A stretch of DNA of 64,000 nt from Nipponacmea schrenckii. Taxonomy: Eukaryota; Mollusca; Gastropoda; Lottiidae. This document shows positions 11,960 through 24,800 of this stretch, in pieces (position 1 is the stretch's first letter; each line of letters opens with the position of its first letter). Under the pieces are notes generated by a model, which saw only the letters and a list, made by a program, of their open reading frames with translations, ran no database searches and had not been told where the DNA came from. The DNA lies in the NCBI GenBank assembly GCA_030562195.1, contig JAUJPP010000007.1, positions 992,001 to 1,056,000 on the forward strand, given 5' to 3'. The position numbers and the translations under genes were made by a program.

Positions 11960-12850
11960 CATTAAAACCTTCGCGGTCCTTGCAGGTTACTGGGCATGCC
12001 AGGGTCAGAAACGCCCTTGGAAGAACTCATTTGTCGCGTTCTTGGACATCTACTTGAAGAAGGATGTGTAACTAAATTAGCCAATGACAGGTATTGTGGT
12101 GTTTACTATATTGACGAGCTCATCTATGCTTGGCAAAGGGTAGTATTTGCCCAGCCAAAACGGCAATACTTTGATGGATATGGAGATATGGTTCCATTAA
12201 CGCCAGTCCTCATCGCTTCGCTGTTCAATTGTATCTCAACAGAAACTAACAAAGCCTTACGATCTTATATTGGATCTTACAAATTTTTAGCCCGTATCAT
12301 TCCTAACTGCTCGTCTCTTCTCAGTCCATTAGATGCACTAACAATTATGTGATAGGACACTCAGGACGGATCAAAATATATAGGACGTTCGTAGAACCAT
12401 AAAGTCCATTCAAGATCACCGATCTATGGTTCTTTCTCGTCCCAGCGACTACTTGTGGATCGTGACAGTGCCGTCAAAAACCACTGAATTTGTGCTACTT
12501 TATACGTGACGCGTCAAAGTAAAACACTTCTTGCTGGATTCTTCAGCACTAAACTCCGAGGACGCCAGCCTGTTTGGATTCCTTGTGAAATCGAGACACT
12601 ATCTATTGCCGTGGCTACTAAACACTTTAGCCGTTTTATTATTCAGTCAAGTAATAAAGAATGTACATGTATTTTGACTGATAGTAAACCCTTTTTGCAG
12701 GAATTTAAAAACTGTCGTGGTGAATTCTTAGTAAGTCCAAGGATCTCAACATTTCTCTTAACTGTTATCATAGTTCGTCATCTAGCAGGTGCATTCAACC
12801 TCCCCTCTGACTTTTAGAGCCGCAATGCTGCAGGTTGCGTATCGCCAACG
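11960..12850 (+). pseudogene. Decayed LTR-retrotransposon pol fragment (RT to RNase H)
   Basis: Two frames separated by stops carry recognisable blocks. At 11996-12352 there is an RT-like part with PLEELICRVLGHLLEEG, DRYCG (in place of the usual catalytic tetrapeptide), ALRSYIGSYKFLARIIPNCS and SLLSPLDAL. At 12506-12817 there is an RNase-H-like part with [38 protein letters not shown] and [14 protein letters not shown]. The intervening 150 bases contain stops and frameshifts, and no LTR, gag or integrase is visible. This is a dead fragment of a common invertebrate Ty3/Gypsy-type (or related) element. The exact clade is uncertain. Confidence 0.7.
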
Positions 12851-12941
12851 TGTTTTACTCATACTATTATTAGACATATCAGCCGACCGGCAAAAATCTC
12901 AAATGTTGTTTTTCTGTAATTTCAACATTTTTCCAAGTGAA

Positions 12942-13468
12942 GACTATTTGAATAAACGTTCATTAAGGAATGGAAACAAAATATATATTTTTCATTTGGG
13001 ATCATTTAGGGAACTTATAGGTGCCTATTATTACGTACCTGCGTGATATAACACTTCAGAAAGAACTAACAAGGCAAATTGAACTCATCCTTAATTGGAG
13101 ATTTTCTCACTAAATTCATCCCTTTTCAAGACATTGAAATAAATGGTTTTAATTGGACAGATCAAATCTTCTGAGCACACTTCAATCCTTAACAAGTAGT
13201 ATACCCTATTACGGATGTGTTATATTTTTGCCAATAACATAGGAAGGGGTGGGAATATATATTGCCCATATGACCAGAAATATCGTGCAGTGAACGCTTG
13301 AAGTGCTCAATATATTAAGGGTATAATATGACGTTCACTTACTGGTGAGTTATTTTAATCACAGGTACGTAGTATATAAAAAGTGCCCATAAGTTCCCCG
13401 AAAGATACCCTATGAAAAAAATAAATATTGTTTCATTTTCTTAATGAACATTAGCTCATTTAAATTAG
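12942..13468. mobile_element. Inverted-repeat (foldback or MITE-like) element
   Basis: The left arm (about 12942-13060) is the imperfect reverse complement of the right arm (about 13345-13468). Matching blocks include GGGAACTTATAGGTGCC with GTGCCCATAAGTTCCC, TTACGTACCTG with CAGGTACGTAG, and GTTCATTAAGGAA with TTTCTTAATGAAC. The arms are over 100 bp with about 290 bp between them. No transposase is present. It abuts the 3' end of the pol fragment. Confidence 0.6.
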
Positions 13469-13664
13469 TTATTCATTGTGTTTCTCTCCCGATTCACAGT
13501 TTTTTCGGCTATTTTAGGGATTGAAAAGCTGTTTAGACTAATGTGCATTCGGGGAACTCTTCGGCCCTGTAATAGTATATCCTGTCCACACGTACCTGTT
13601 ATTTTGACAGCATAATTCCCAAATTGTTATTCTGTCAAATAAAACATTTGTTAATGTGATGTGG
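13469..13664. other. Short spacer between the inverted-repeat element and the LINE
   Basis: No recognisable gene. Confidence 0.4.
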
Positions 13665-14137
13665 TTTCCCATTAGATGGTCACAAAATCAACATATAAGT
13701 GCCACATAACTCCAGTTCTCAAGACCCTCCATTGGTTGCCAATATCCGTTCGAATAGACTTTAAAATTCTCAATCTTACCTATCAGTGTGTTAATCGACT
13801 AGCCCCGGACTATCTCTGTGATTTAATTAAGCCCTACGTTCCAAACAGACGTTTAAGATCGGAAAGCCTAAACCAACTAGTTGTCCCCAAATTGAGATTG
13901 TCAAGTTTTGGACAAAGAACCTTTTCTGTGGCTGCTGCAGACAAGTGGAATAAACTTCCGACTCAATTACGATCAGTGCCAACCTTAGCCATATTCAAAT
14001 CGCGTCTAAAAACTTATCTGTTCCAGCAGTATTATGGGAATTGACAGAATGTAGAGCCAACAAACTGTTTGAGCGCTTTGAGCACTTTTTTTGTGGATTT
14101 AGCGCTATATAAATAGGCATATTATTATTATTATTAG
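13665..14137 (+). mobile_element. 5'-truncated LINE 3' end
   Basis: An open stretch (13676-14044) encodes the conserved C-terminal tail of LINE ORF2 proteins: HITPVLKTLHWLPISVRIDF, LAPDYLCDLI, RRLRS, FSVAAADKWNKLP and FKSRLKTYLF. After the stop comes a short 3' region with GAGCGCTTTGAGCAC and AGCGCTATATAAATAGG, ending in an (ATT)n tail. This is the usual 3' end of CR1/L2/Rex-type LINEs. Truncation near 13665 indicates ordinary incomplete reverse transcription. Confidence 0.8.
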
Positions 14138-14372
14138 ATTGGAATGAATTCAACAATTACGACTAATTCCATTAAGTCACAAAGAAAATGTGATCACATG
14201 TATGACATATTCAACAAAAATTTGTACTTTCAGGTGACCGATTTAGAAATGCATTGCAGAATGCTACTATATTTAGAACTGTAATTAATTTTCCTCCTTC
14301 GCTTTACTATTAGATTCAAGTAAAACGCAGTAGAAAAATGGTACCTGTATTCATTAATACAATTCTGACAGG

Positions 14373-14446
14373 TGACGTCATTGACTTTGGTGCCAAAAAT
14401 CGCGTGAACCTCGTTTTCACCCATCACGTGCGTTTTAGTATATAAA
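14373..14446 (+). promoter_or_regulatory. Candidate promoter of the DUSP-Ubl-KCTD gene
   Basis: Within 75 bp lie a full CRE palindrome TGACGTCA (14373-14380), an E-box CACGTG (14425-14430) and a TATA box TATATAAA (14439-14446). A donor-like GG|GTAAGC follows at 14526. It could end a non-coding first exon of about 55 bp that splices to the acceptor TTTCAG at 15579. The link to the downstream gene is an inference from position and splice phase. Confidence 0.5.
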
Positions 14447-14526
14447 CAAAGGGAAAGTTTGTCAAAGCAATCAAAATTCAAAACATCAGTGGTGCGAAGT
14501 CTAAATTTTATCGATTTTCCTATTGG

Positions 14527-15579
14527 GTAAGCATTTCACTTTCTAATTTGTTTGGTACCCTCTGTATGAAGATGCAGATGATCCTCTCTGTCCTTGCAGT
14601 TGATATCATATTTGTTAACAAGTAGATTTGAAATCGATTTACCAAAAATTCACATTTTTTTTTTCATATGGCATACCCTTAAAAGATACGCTTTTCACCA
14701 AGTTACAATTGGAATAAACTTGAAACAAATCAAAGGAGTGAAAAAACAAATAAAACCAGATTGTTTTGATTTCATATCGCGATATCTGTAATTATTGAGC
14801 TTTACAGATTTTTTATTGACAATAGATTTTGATAGATAATTGCATATCGTGCTTGTACAGAGAGAATCACAGAACCATCGTTCCATCATTCACTAATTTC
14901 TCTAATAATATAATACTTAATAATATAATAATTTTTTGATATCTTTGAACTAACCTCCAAACTAAATTTTGAAATGTCAACGTGTTATTATGTAATAGAT
15001 GTTGAGAACTAGATCTCGACCACAGATGTAAACAAAAGCACGTGGCTGAAAGCCAAGCTATTTTTAGATCATGGCAACGGGAACTACTGTCTGGAAGTGC
15101 GTTTGATCTTTACATCATGCCTAACTTACTTGTAGATCTTTTGACATTTTACCCAATAATGCAATAGTATATACCATGTCAGGTTACTACCTACATTCTG
15201 TACACTGTCCATACCTTGCAGGGTTTATACGAAATCCGGTGTCACAGATAATTCATTCTTGTTGAATCTTGACAGTCATTTATTGGTATTAAGTTTAACA
15301 TTGCAACCTATATAATTGTTGATGTCGCTACACTTGGCAATAGTAAGCTATTTACAACGGTAACAAGGTCGATGAGACCTCGTCGGGTCTTTGCTGTGAT
15401 GCGAACGTTGAAAAAACATTCATGCCTTTCGCTATGTTTTTCGTTTTCTTCGCTCGTGCATGTTTGTGTGTGATAAAAATGAACATGGCATTCTATAACT
15501 TCTTAAGAACTTGAAAATATGCCAAAATCTTAAATATCGTAGCTCTACACCTAAACTTGCATTTCAAATGTGATTTCAG
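14527..15579 (+). other. Presumed 5'-UTR intron of the DUSP-Ubl-KCTD gene
   Basis: Begins with GTAAGC and ends with GATTTCAG. No coding exon is visible inside. Confidence 0.4.
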
Positions 15580-15621
15580 ATGCTCGTGAAAGGTAATGAC
15601 GTCACATACCAGGCCTATTAG
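15580..15621 (+). CDS. Upstream ORF overlapping the first in-frame ATG of the KCTD fusion gene
   Basis: Right after the acceptor TTTCAG, an ATG opens a 13-codon frame ending in TAG. It overlaps the ATG at 15596 in another frame and ends before the ATG at 15656. If the exon starts here as predicted, scanning ribosomes meet it first, which favours 15656 as the main start. Confidence 0.35.
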   Translation: MLVKGNDVTYQAY

Positions 15622-15655
15622 TGTGTGTTTGGAGAGGCGAACTTCTAATAGTAAT

Positions 15656-18184
15656 ATGGAAGCGAGTGCCTCACTACCTACACCGTTACCGTCTTCAAGT
15701 TCTCCAGAACCCACCACACAAAAAGGCATCGTGGAGCAGTTACTAGATAGAAAGTTGTCGGAGGGTGACTTCTGGTATGTAGTGGTAGCTGAATGGTTGG
15801 AACACCTTAAAAAATACCTGGGTATAGCAACTACCAGGAAATATTACCAAAATAAAACCGCTACACCACCTGGACCTATATACACGCGCCGAGATTACGC
15901 TCATACTGTCGACTTTTTACACGAAGATGCTTGGCGAATGTTAGTAAGTTGGTATGGGCTCGCCGAAGGTCATAAACCAATGAAACTTGTGGTGTTCAGT
16001 TATAAAAGAGGACCTGAAATCGAACATAATTTGAATTCGTTTAAAGTGATGCTAACTTCATCTTCTGTAGAAGACTTTCACAACGTTAGATTCAGTAAAA
16101 TGGAAAAAGTTGGACACATTGAATGGAAGGTTCGTGATTTGTATAGAATACCAAATTCTCAGCCTACAAGACTTTGGGCCAAGGCAGACGTAGACAGTCC
16201 TTGGCAATTAGTTTTAAATCGTGACAAATCTATGGGTAAAATACTCGGTGTCGACTCGGATTTTACTCGTCCAATTGTAGCAATGGAGTTGTGTGATCGT
16301 GATGGACAATGGAAATCAGCACCGGAAGAGGTGGAGCCAACCGATGAACATCCTTTTGGTCCTCTGTATGAACATTCTATATTTGATGACATCACAACAG
16401 CTTGGGAAATCGATATTCACGATCAAATTGAACAGATTGGGAAACAATTTCTGGAAAAGTTACATGGTAGTTTTTCGGGATTTGTCCATAAATCAAAGGA
16501 ATATGTTGAAGAGAGGGACGCTCATTTGCGTGAACGCGAGCGCGAAATGTATGAGCGTGAATCAGTTTCAGACAAATTGACAAACCGTCTTTTAGACAAA
16601 GAAAGAAGGCTGAACGAAGAATTAGCAACATGTGATCAGAAAATGAGGGAATTTGAATCTCGCCGTCTGCAACTTGAAAAGGACTTTTTGGAGAAAGTGG
16701 AGAAAGTAGAATCGGACCTGGAAATACGGAGACTTGACCTGGAAAAACAGAAAGCAGAATTTGAAGAAGAACGGAGTAAATTTGACGATGAAATGAAGGT
16801 TTGTATATTACCAAAACCAAAAACTCGATATTGTTGGTAAATTCATAACATATGGTGGAAGGTATGATAAGAGTCAATATACAGGTTTATAAATAACTTG
16901 CCAACTATTTACCTGTATATATCAGTCTGAATGCCACGGTATGTTATTGACTGACTGGTATATTGGTTATCTATTATGGTTTTACTAAACCATTATCTTA
17001 CGTCACTATATACTATACTATATGTTATTTTGAGACTATCTGATATGCTCTTGACTTTTTGCTTTGGTGACAAAATAGTACGACTTAGCCCATGTGGTAT
17101 GTTGACTACTTGGACGACAATCATCATCTAGAATGCTGTTGACTGTATGAGCAAACAATGATCATCTAGTACGTTGTTGACTGTTTGAGTCAACAATGAT
17201 CATCTAGAATGTAGTTGACAATAAGAGCCAACAATGAGCTAGTATTTTGTGATCTGTATGACCGTCTACATTAGCCCTTAAGGTGCAGAAGAGTAGGATG
17301 TAAAACTCCATTCATTTCATTTCATTTGTTGACTGTATGAGCCAACATTGACCATCTAGTCTGTGCATGACTATATTATGACGAGACATTGACCGTCTAG
17401 CATGTTATTAATTTTATGGTATAGTATTATCTATCTTTTATGGTATTGGTTATCCGCTTAAGTACTTTCTCGCATTTCTGTTCCCGTTAAACCAGTACGG
17501 TTTAAAGAATTCCCGGATATTTGAAACAAGCCATTCCTATAGATATCTGTAACTTTCCTTTCCATAAATAGAGCTATGTCTTATACGTAACACACGCAAA
17601 CGTGATGGACTGGCACTAAAAATATACAAATAAGTGTAATGGTAAGCTTAAAATGTCAGTTATACTTTAAACGCAGATATTTCACTCCCGACAAATCCAT
17701 GGCTTATTTTTAAAAAATATATTTAATGAAAGTAGCGTAGCTATTACCCAATTTTATGATACAATAATCATTCAAGTATACTTTAATAATCTCCTTAAAT
17801 TATTATTTACAGAGAATGTCAGAACTGCACAAAATTCGAGATGGAAGAATTAAATTAGATATTGGTGGACATCAGTTTACGACATCATTGACTAGCTTGA
17901 CACGTGATCCAGCTTCCATGTTATCCGCCATGTTTAGTGGACGACATGATTTGAAGACAGAAGCAGACGGTAGTTATTTCATAGATCGAGACGGAACACA
18001 CTTTCGGTATATCTTAAATTACCTTAGAGATGGGATGATCAAGGAAGGAACATTACCCATGAATGATAATTTATGGCGAGAACTTTTAACGGAGGCTGAA
18101 TATTATCAGTTGAACGATTTGTCGGAATATTTAAGTTCTTTGTTGTACAGCAAAAGTACGCCGGAGGGAGATACCTTTGTGTAA
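15656..18184 (+). CDS. DUSP-Ubl-coiled-coil-KCTD/BTB fusion protein
   Basis: Two coding exons, 15656-16798 and 17813-18184, join in phase 0 (GATGAAATGAAG|GT and TTTACAG|AGAATG) to give 504 residues. An in-frame ATG at 15596 would add 20. Residues about 24-115 form a DUSP domain like that of USP4/11/15 (EGDFWYVVVAEWLEHLKKYL, PPGPIY, WRMLVSWYGLAEG). Residues 127-212 look like the Ubl that follows DUSP in those enzymes (RFSKMEKV, VRDLYRIPNSQPTRLW). Residues 280-381 are a charged coiled coil. Residues 394-485 are a KCTD-type BTB/T1 domain (IKLDIGGHQFTTSLTSL, FIDRDGTHFRYILNYLRDG). There is no USP catalytic domain. KCTD BTBs commonly pentamerise and many bind CUL3, so a ubiquitin-ligase adaptor role is plausible but inferred. 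Confidence 0.82.
17090..17460 (+). repeat. Degenerate minisatellite in the KCTD fusion gene intron
   Basis: The phrases GTTGACTGTATGAGC, CAACAATGATCATCTAG and GTTGTTGACTG recur four to five times at irregular spacing of about 45 bp, with drift. It lies wholly inside the intron 16799-17812. Confidence 0.5.
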
Positions 18185-18320
18185 ATCTATGTTTCTAATA
18201 TTATGAAGACAAAAAATAATTCCATTAGAGACCATGGTAATGCGATGGATTTTTTAAGATTTTTTGTCTTGTGTAAATACATGTATTGATATGATTTCGC
18301 TATGATTCACTGTTTCGCCA

Positions 18321-18791
18321 TTAAAGGGGCACAATCTTGATTTTTAGGGGTCGTTTTGGGCCTTTGTTACATTTAAACAGTCCTCAGAAATACTCAAGCT
18401 CTAAGAAAATCGCAAAATACCTTGAAATATACCTAAAAAATTTCACTTTTTATTTTTTTTCCGTGCTGTACGCGGCTGGTCTTCAGTCAGTCTGAAAATT
18501 GTGTGTCCTGTTGACAAAATCTACAATTGTTATTACATGTACTTTCTTTTTGTTTTATCAGTGTGGGCCTGCGCAGTAGTCTATTTATAACTCTTTGATT
18601 TTCCAATATGGCAGGACGTTCATAATATCTTAAGACATTATGATTTTCAAACATGGATAAATATGTATACCCATGGATTTGAAGGCTCAAATTTCAAAGG
18701 TAAGCTCTGTAGACTATGCTAAACAAAAGATTTCATGTGTTTGAGGCTGTCGGATGATTGTCCGAAACAAATCAAGCCTGTGCCCCTTTAA
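18321..18791. mobile_element. TTAA-flanked MITE (piggyBac-like)
   Basis: The 471-bp element begins TTAAAGGGGCACAATCTTGA and ends with the inverse TCAAGCCTGTGCCCCTTTAA. The terminal inverted repeats are about 25 bp, and the TTAA at each end is compatible with piggyBac-type target duplication. There is no coding capacity. It lies 140 bp beyond the KCTD fusion stop codon. Confidence 0.65.
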
Positions 18792-19047
18792 ATGAAGATG
18801 TACATATTTGGTACAAAGCAATTGTTATCTATTAAAACATATTACCCTAATGTTTGTTTTGTTTTTAATCTTATGATGTCAAATTGTTTGCATTTGATTT
18901 CACAAATGTCAGGAAAATTCAGAGCTATGCGATTGCACTCATTATACCTGAAAGGAAGAAGGCCAATTTGGATGCTCTCGAGGGATTTTTTGTTTAACTT
19001 CACTAAATGCGGAAGACTAAGGTACAGACAATAGTCTGTCAATTTCA

Positions 19048-19468
19048 AAGATAGCCTTGCGAAGCAACGTGACATACGCCCACCAGCAGCTTTGATTGCA
19101 GTTACAAATCATTGTTTGAGGTCCATTTACATTTGGTCCATGTCTGTTCTATAGAGAAATCTAAGTAGGACATAATATTTCGGTGAAAATTATCAAATAA
19201 ATAGGGATCATATTGTGACACTATCCGTCTTGTTGATACCAGACTACTGTTGGTATATAGTAGTTCCGGTGGTAATGTTATGCCTTCAAGTCAGGAGTTT
19301 GTTTGGTGGCAGCAGAATTTGAACTCCCCTAAACTTGCTCATTTACGGAGTGTACAACCTGTACCATATGCTCTGTGTCCAGATCATTTATTGGTGGAAA
19401 CATCGAGCACAAGTGACTGCATGTTGGCTGCAACTTTCCGAAATACATTTGTGGGCGTATAAAAATCG
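19048..19468 (-). mobile_element. Tandem-core repeat element, reverse orientation
   Basis: On the minus strand it starts TTTTTATACGCCCACAAATG near 19,465 and ends GCTGGTGGGCGTATGTCACG, then TTGCTTCGCAAGGCTATCTT near 19,048. Both ends match the head and tail of the copy at 348-1125. The same ends and part of the interior recur at 31,193-31,650. Confidence 0.55.
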
Positions 19469-19821
19469 AAAAATAATCAGAGTGGATCACAAGCATATAA
19501 TTTAATCTCCGTGAAATACAACAATACAACAAAAAAACACATTTATATATACTTAGTTTTTGACAAGTTATATCTTTAATAATCCTTAAAAAGGAATAAT
19601 TATCATGAAGCAAATTGAAACAGTCTTATCAAACTTCTTACAGCTTTTAGTTTTACAAAACACCAGTAAGTTAGTATCCTTTGTTAGACTACTGTCTTAA
19701 ACCTCATCTTTACCGTAACTTGAATGTTTGTGATTCTGTGGCGCTAGCCTACACTTTAAACCAATGAAATACACATTACATACAACCTCATTCTACTATA
19801 TTGATACCGAGATCTATTGAT

Positions 19822-21036
<1,215 letters not shown>

Positions 21037-21090
21037 CTACAATCCCAAAAGTTCGGGTATTATTCACTAGTATATTTTATATCAATGAAA

Positions 21091-21141
21091 CACGTGTTTA
21101 CGTATAACACAGACTATATCACGTGTGTACATTTTGATTGG
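21091..21141 (-). promoter_or_regulatory. E-box pair and CCAAT box upstream of ACAT2
   Basis: Two E-boxes, CACGTG (21091-21096) and CACGTG (21120-21125), and an inverted CCAAT (ATTGG, 21137-21141) lie 80-130 bp upstream of the thiolase start. This is a reasonable proximal promoter, but no TATA box is evident. Confidence 0.35.
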
Positions 21142-21215
21142 TCAATAATATAGCAAGATGTGACATCAGTCCACCCAGTTTAAGACTTAAATTTACACCC
21201 TTTCAATACTTTAAT

Positions 21216-21262
21216 CCCCCCCCCACTCTCTCTCTCTCTCTCCCTCTCTTTCTCACCCTCCA
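21216..21262. repeat. C-tract and (CT)n microsatellite
   Basis: A run of C is followed by CTCTCTCTCTCTCTC with interruptions. Confidence 0.8.
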
Positions 21263-21664
21263 AACAAATCATACGGCTACAATGATCGTTGTGTTGTTAG
21301 ACAAACATTATATTATTTCACATAAGAAGATTTCCGTAGGTCATAGTTTGGATGCATTCGAAAATTCGTCCTCGTGACAAGTACATATTCGTTCGTGTTC
21401 TGCTCTTGTCGATACGAATCACTAGGGTCGTCTCAGTAAATATGAATCCCAAAAGGCTATATCTGTAAAATCTTGTCGTTTTAGCGATCTTTAAATAATG
21501 AAATAAAAAAAAAAAGACTGAAGAAAGAATAATTTTCATTATGTTATGTCGATAAAGTATAATAGTGTTCCAGCAGGTTTGATGACTGAATTATGGGAGG
21601 TAACTCAAATTTACAAATTAAAAAAAAAAAAAGAACGTAATTATATAGAACTCAGACCACAAAA

Positions 21665-21845
21665 ACATTTTATCCGCTCTATTTATAGAAATTCTCTGTC
21701 TACCTTGGGTTGGGGGTTTTTGCATGCCCATTTTGGACTAATTTTTGGTATAGATTTGAAATTTGATGTCTGAAATTGCATTTTCTTTCAGAATTTCTGA
21801 GATAGTGAGAAATTTAATTGGCGGAAGGTTATTTCTAATAATAAT
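21665..21845 (+). repeat. Dispersed ~180-bp repeat, copy 1
   Basis: It matches 33,118-33,295 over its length: GGGGGTTTTTGCAT.CCC, TTTTTGGT.TAGATTT, AAATTTGATGTCT, AAATTGCATTTTCTTTCAGA and GAGAAATTTAATTGGC. Boundaries are approximate and no terminal repeats are seen. Confidence 0.6.
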
Positions 21846-24800
21846 TTGATCAAAATGAATTCGTACTTGATAAATATTTACAAATTATTGTTTGAAATTT
21901 ATTTTTTTTTTTTCAGATAAGATTAAATTTAATAATTTTTTTAAAATACTTAAATATGTAATAAATACACCATCTTCAGAAATTAATTTTTTGGTTTATT
22001 ATAAAAATTAATTATATTGATGTCTCGAATTCACTTCATAATAAGCTAATTTAAACAAAAGCGGAATCTTTGTCACCATGACTGAAATGACAAATAAGAT
22101 ATACGTCATAATTTTTTTGAACATCACTAATGCTACACTAGATCGCCGGAACGACCTGTCCATTTATAACACATGTACTTGTGTATTTTTAAACAAATTG
22201 TACGTTGATGTATTGCAAATTTTTTTTGTGGTCATGTACTTGATTGCCGTAATATAGACCTGTCAATTTAATGCACATTTTTTTTTTTTTTTTTGCCCCA
22301 TGGTCTGAATGTTAAACAAGGTCGTGTCCTTGTGTATTTGGGCCTATTATTCTGACCCGTATAATAAAGAGTGTATTATAAATCACTAAGTCTTATTACG
22401 ATAAGAACCAACTCATGCCTCTAAACCAAAGCCTATTGATAAAGCTATTTCCCAAAATGTTGACTATATTGCGTGTAATCATTTCATTATGCTCATCTTT
22501 TAACACATGAATTCGTGAGTCAATCTGTGCGGAGGGTTGTATTATAATGCTATTATAATACATATTATTAATTATTATGTATTATTAATGCTAACGTATG
22601 AAATTAAAGTCAGTAACACACTCCCACATCCGCAAATATGACCACTAAATAATAGTCAGCATCAATATTATTAATGAAAGAATCAAACAACGAACATATT
22701 TTTAAAAGAAATATTTTGCAACAAAAACGATATCTAATAAACTGAAGCATATGGCTTACTTTGATTTTCAAGATTACGCAATATCATTGGGCGATCGGTT
22801 TAAAAATTTGCAGCACCTTGCTGTGTAGTTAAATTAAACTGTTGCGGAACCGGTCTATACGTTAGCCTAAATATTTAAAATGTGTGATTAGGAATAGAAT
22901 TATTGGAATAGAATAATTGAATACAGTTCGCAATGAAACTGGGAGAAGCCCGGGCTATTGCGTAAAACATTATTTAAATGAACACCGGGCTTGCCTCGTA
23001 GGCTATAACCAGGCCCAATTTTATCAAATATATCAATTAGAATTTTTTTTTTTTTTTTTTTAATATTTTAAACTGTATCTCATCTACATCTATTCAAAGC
23101 ACAAATTATGATACATGTACATAAACATCAGTTTATGTGATTGAACGGAATCGGTGTCATTCGGTTAAAAGTTCACTTATATTAGCCTGTCGCTTTAAAA
23201 TTGTGGGGCATTATTTTAAGAGCTTGTTGTGTATTAATCTACATGTATATTCTATAGTTTATAAAAGATTATCTAACTTCTCGAATAAAACTCTTTATTT
23301 AAATAGCATATTATCAACAGTTTCAATCTATGTTTAATTATAATAGCCCACATAATAGTCCAATTGAAAATTCTGAATTTATGCCTATTTGATGTACAAA
23401 TAAGGTTGAAGCGAGCTGTTGCCAGAATAATATTCTAGATCGCAGGCTTCACTGATCATATTAAACGACATTTTCTAAAACAGATGACGGCACTGAAAGA
23501 AGCTGAATAAAAGACTAATGATATCAAATAATATCATATTTAGAATATCTCATCAATGGACGAGCCAATATCTATTTTAGAGTGAAGCTGTGCGGAAACA
23601 TGCGGAGACCAAACTTTGTCAGGTACGTTACTATCAAATGTATTATAATAGATAATTGATATATTTGATAAAATTGATTTAGATGCTATTCCCCGTTGTC
23701 TAATCAAAGAATCAAGCCTTGGAGACATTATGTCTATAGTATGAAGTAAATTAATTTCTTCCCTAGAAGAAGCCGTGGTATGATGTGGTTGCTACTACCC
23801 TAAACACTACTTAGTACTTATATTGTTATTGTCGCAAACATCTATTGCACACCTAATTTATAAAATAACTAGGCCAAGATGTATCTTTGTAACCCTATTT
23901 CCGCTTATTTTTGTGAAGCTGAAGAGCTTACCATGGATCATTTGCACAATGTCAGCCTATGCGAACTTCGTCTTTCAGCTTGACATTATGAAGATGAACA
24001 TGGATAAGGTGTCAATTAGTTATTGAAATTGGACACTATTTAGATATCGTCTCAGTTCAGCAAAGTTTTTGCTTTATTCTGTTATTTATTTAGTACGGAG
24101 TAGCGAAGGTAAATCTTAATTTGAAAATTCCAAAATCCAAAAGGCCTAGTACAAAAAAGGACTTTTTGTTAGCATTCTGGAAAAAATTAAAGTTTTCACA
24201 TCTATATAGCCTTCATGTATCGATATCTTAGCTAACAATCTCACAACAAATTAATTCAATAATTATTAGTTAATCATTCAAAAAATAAAAGGTTAATTTT
24301 AAAAGTTGAATCTTTTGTAAATATTTAATTATCGTATAATATTTACGTGTCTGTCGTATAATTGATATTGTATTGCTAAATGTAGAGACTAGATGAATAT
24401 TCATGTTATACCATCTGGCGACTGAATCTCCCATGTCAATCATGTACACGCGGAATTTACCGAACATTGGCGAACATTAACGAGAGAAATTAATATTGAA
24501 TCGTCAAATCTCTGTTTCTAGTTTATAGTATGAATATGGAAATTTATTTATTTAGATATAAGTTGTAGATTTACCCATTACATCCTCGAATCGGTGTGCT
24601 TGTTAAGGTGAGAATATTTAATTATGATGTAGACTACTAGTTTAGAAAAACGCCTCCGGGAACTCTTCTGGATGTTTTTTTTTCCCTCTGCATTTCCTCT
24701 AATTTCTTACTTTGAAACAATCATAACAATATTTAACATGAAAGGTTTTTACAGTTTTTATCATCCCTCTTTCTGTGCAAGTATCAGAATAAAATTTCTA

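Noticed and set aside
16392..16877. 161-codon minus-strand frame over the coiled-coil exon
   Set aside because: Antisense of the DUSP-Ubl-KCTD coding exon, with no domain of its own.
23540..23728. 62-codon minus-strand frame
   Set aside because: No recognisable motif, and chance-length in AT-rich intergenic DNA.
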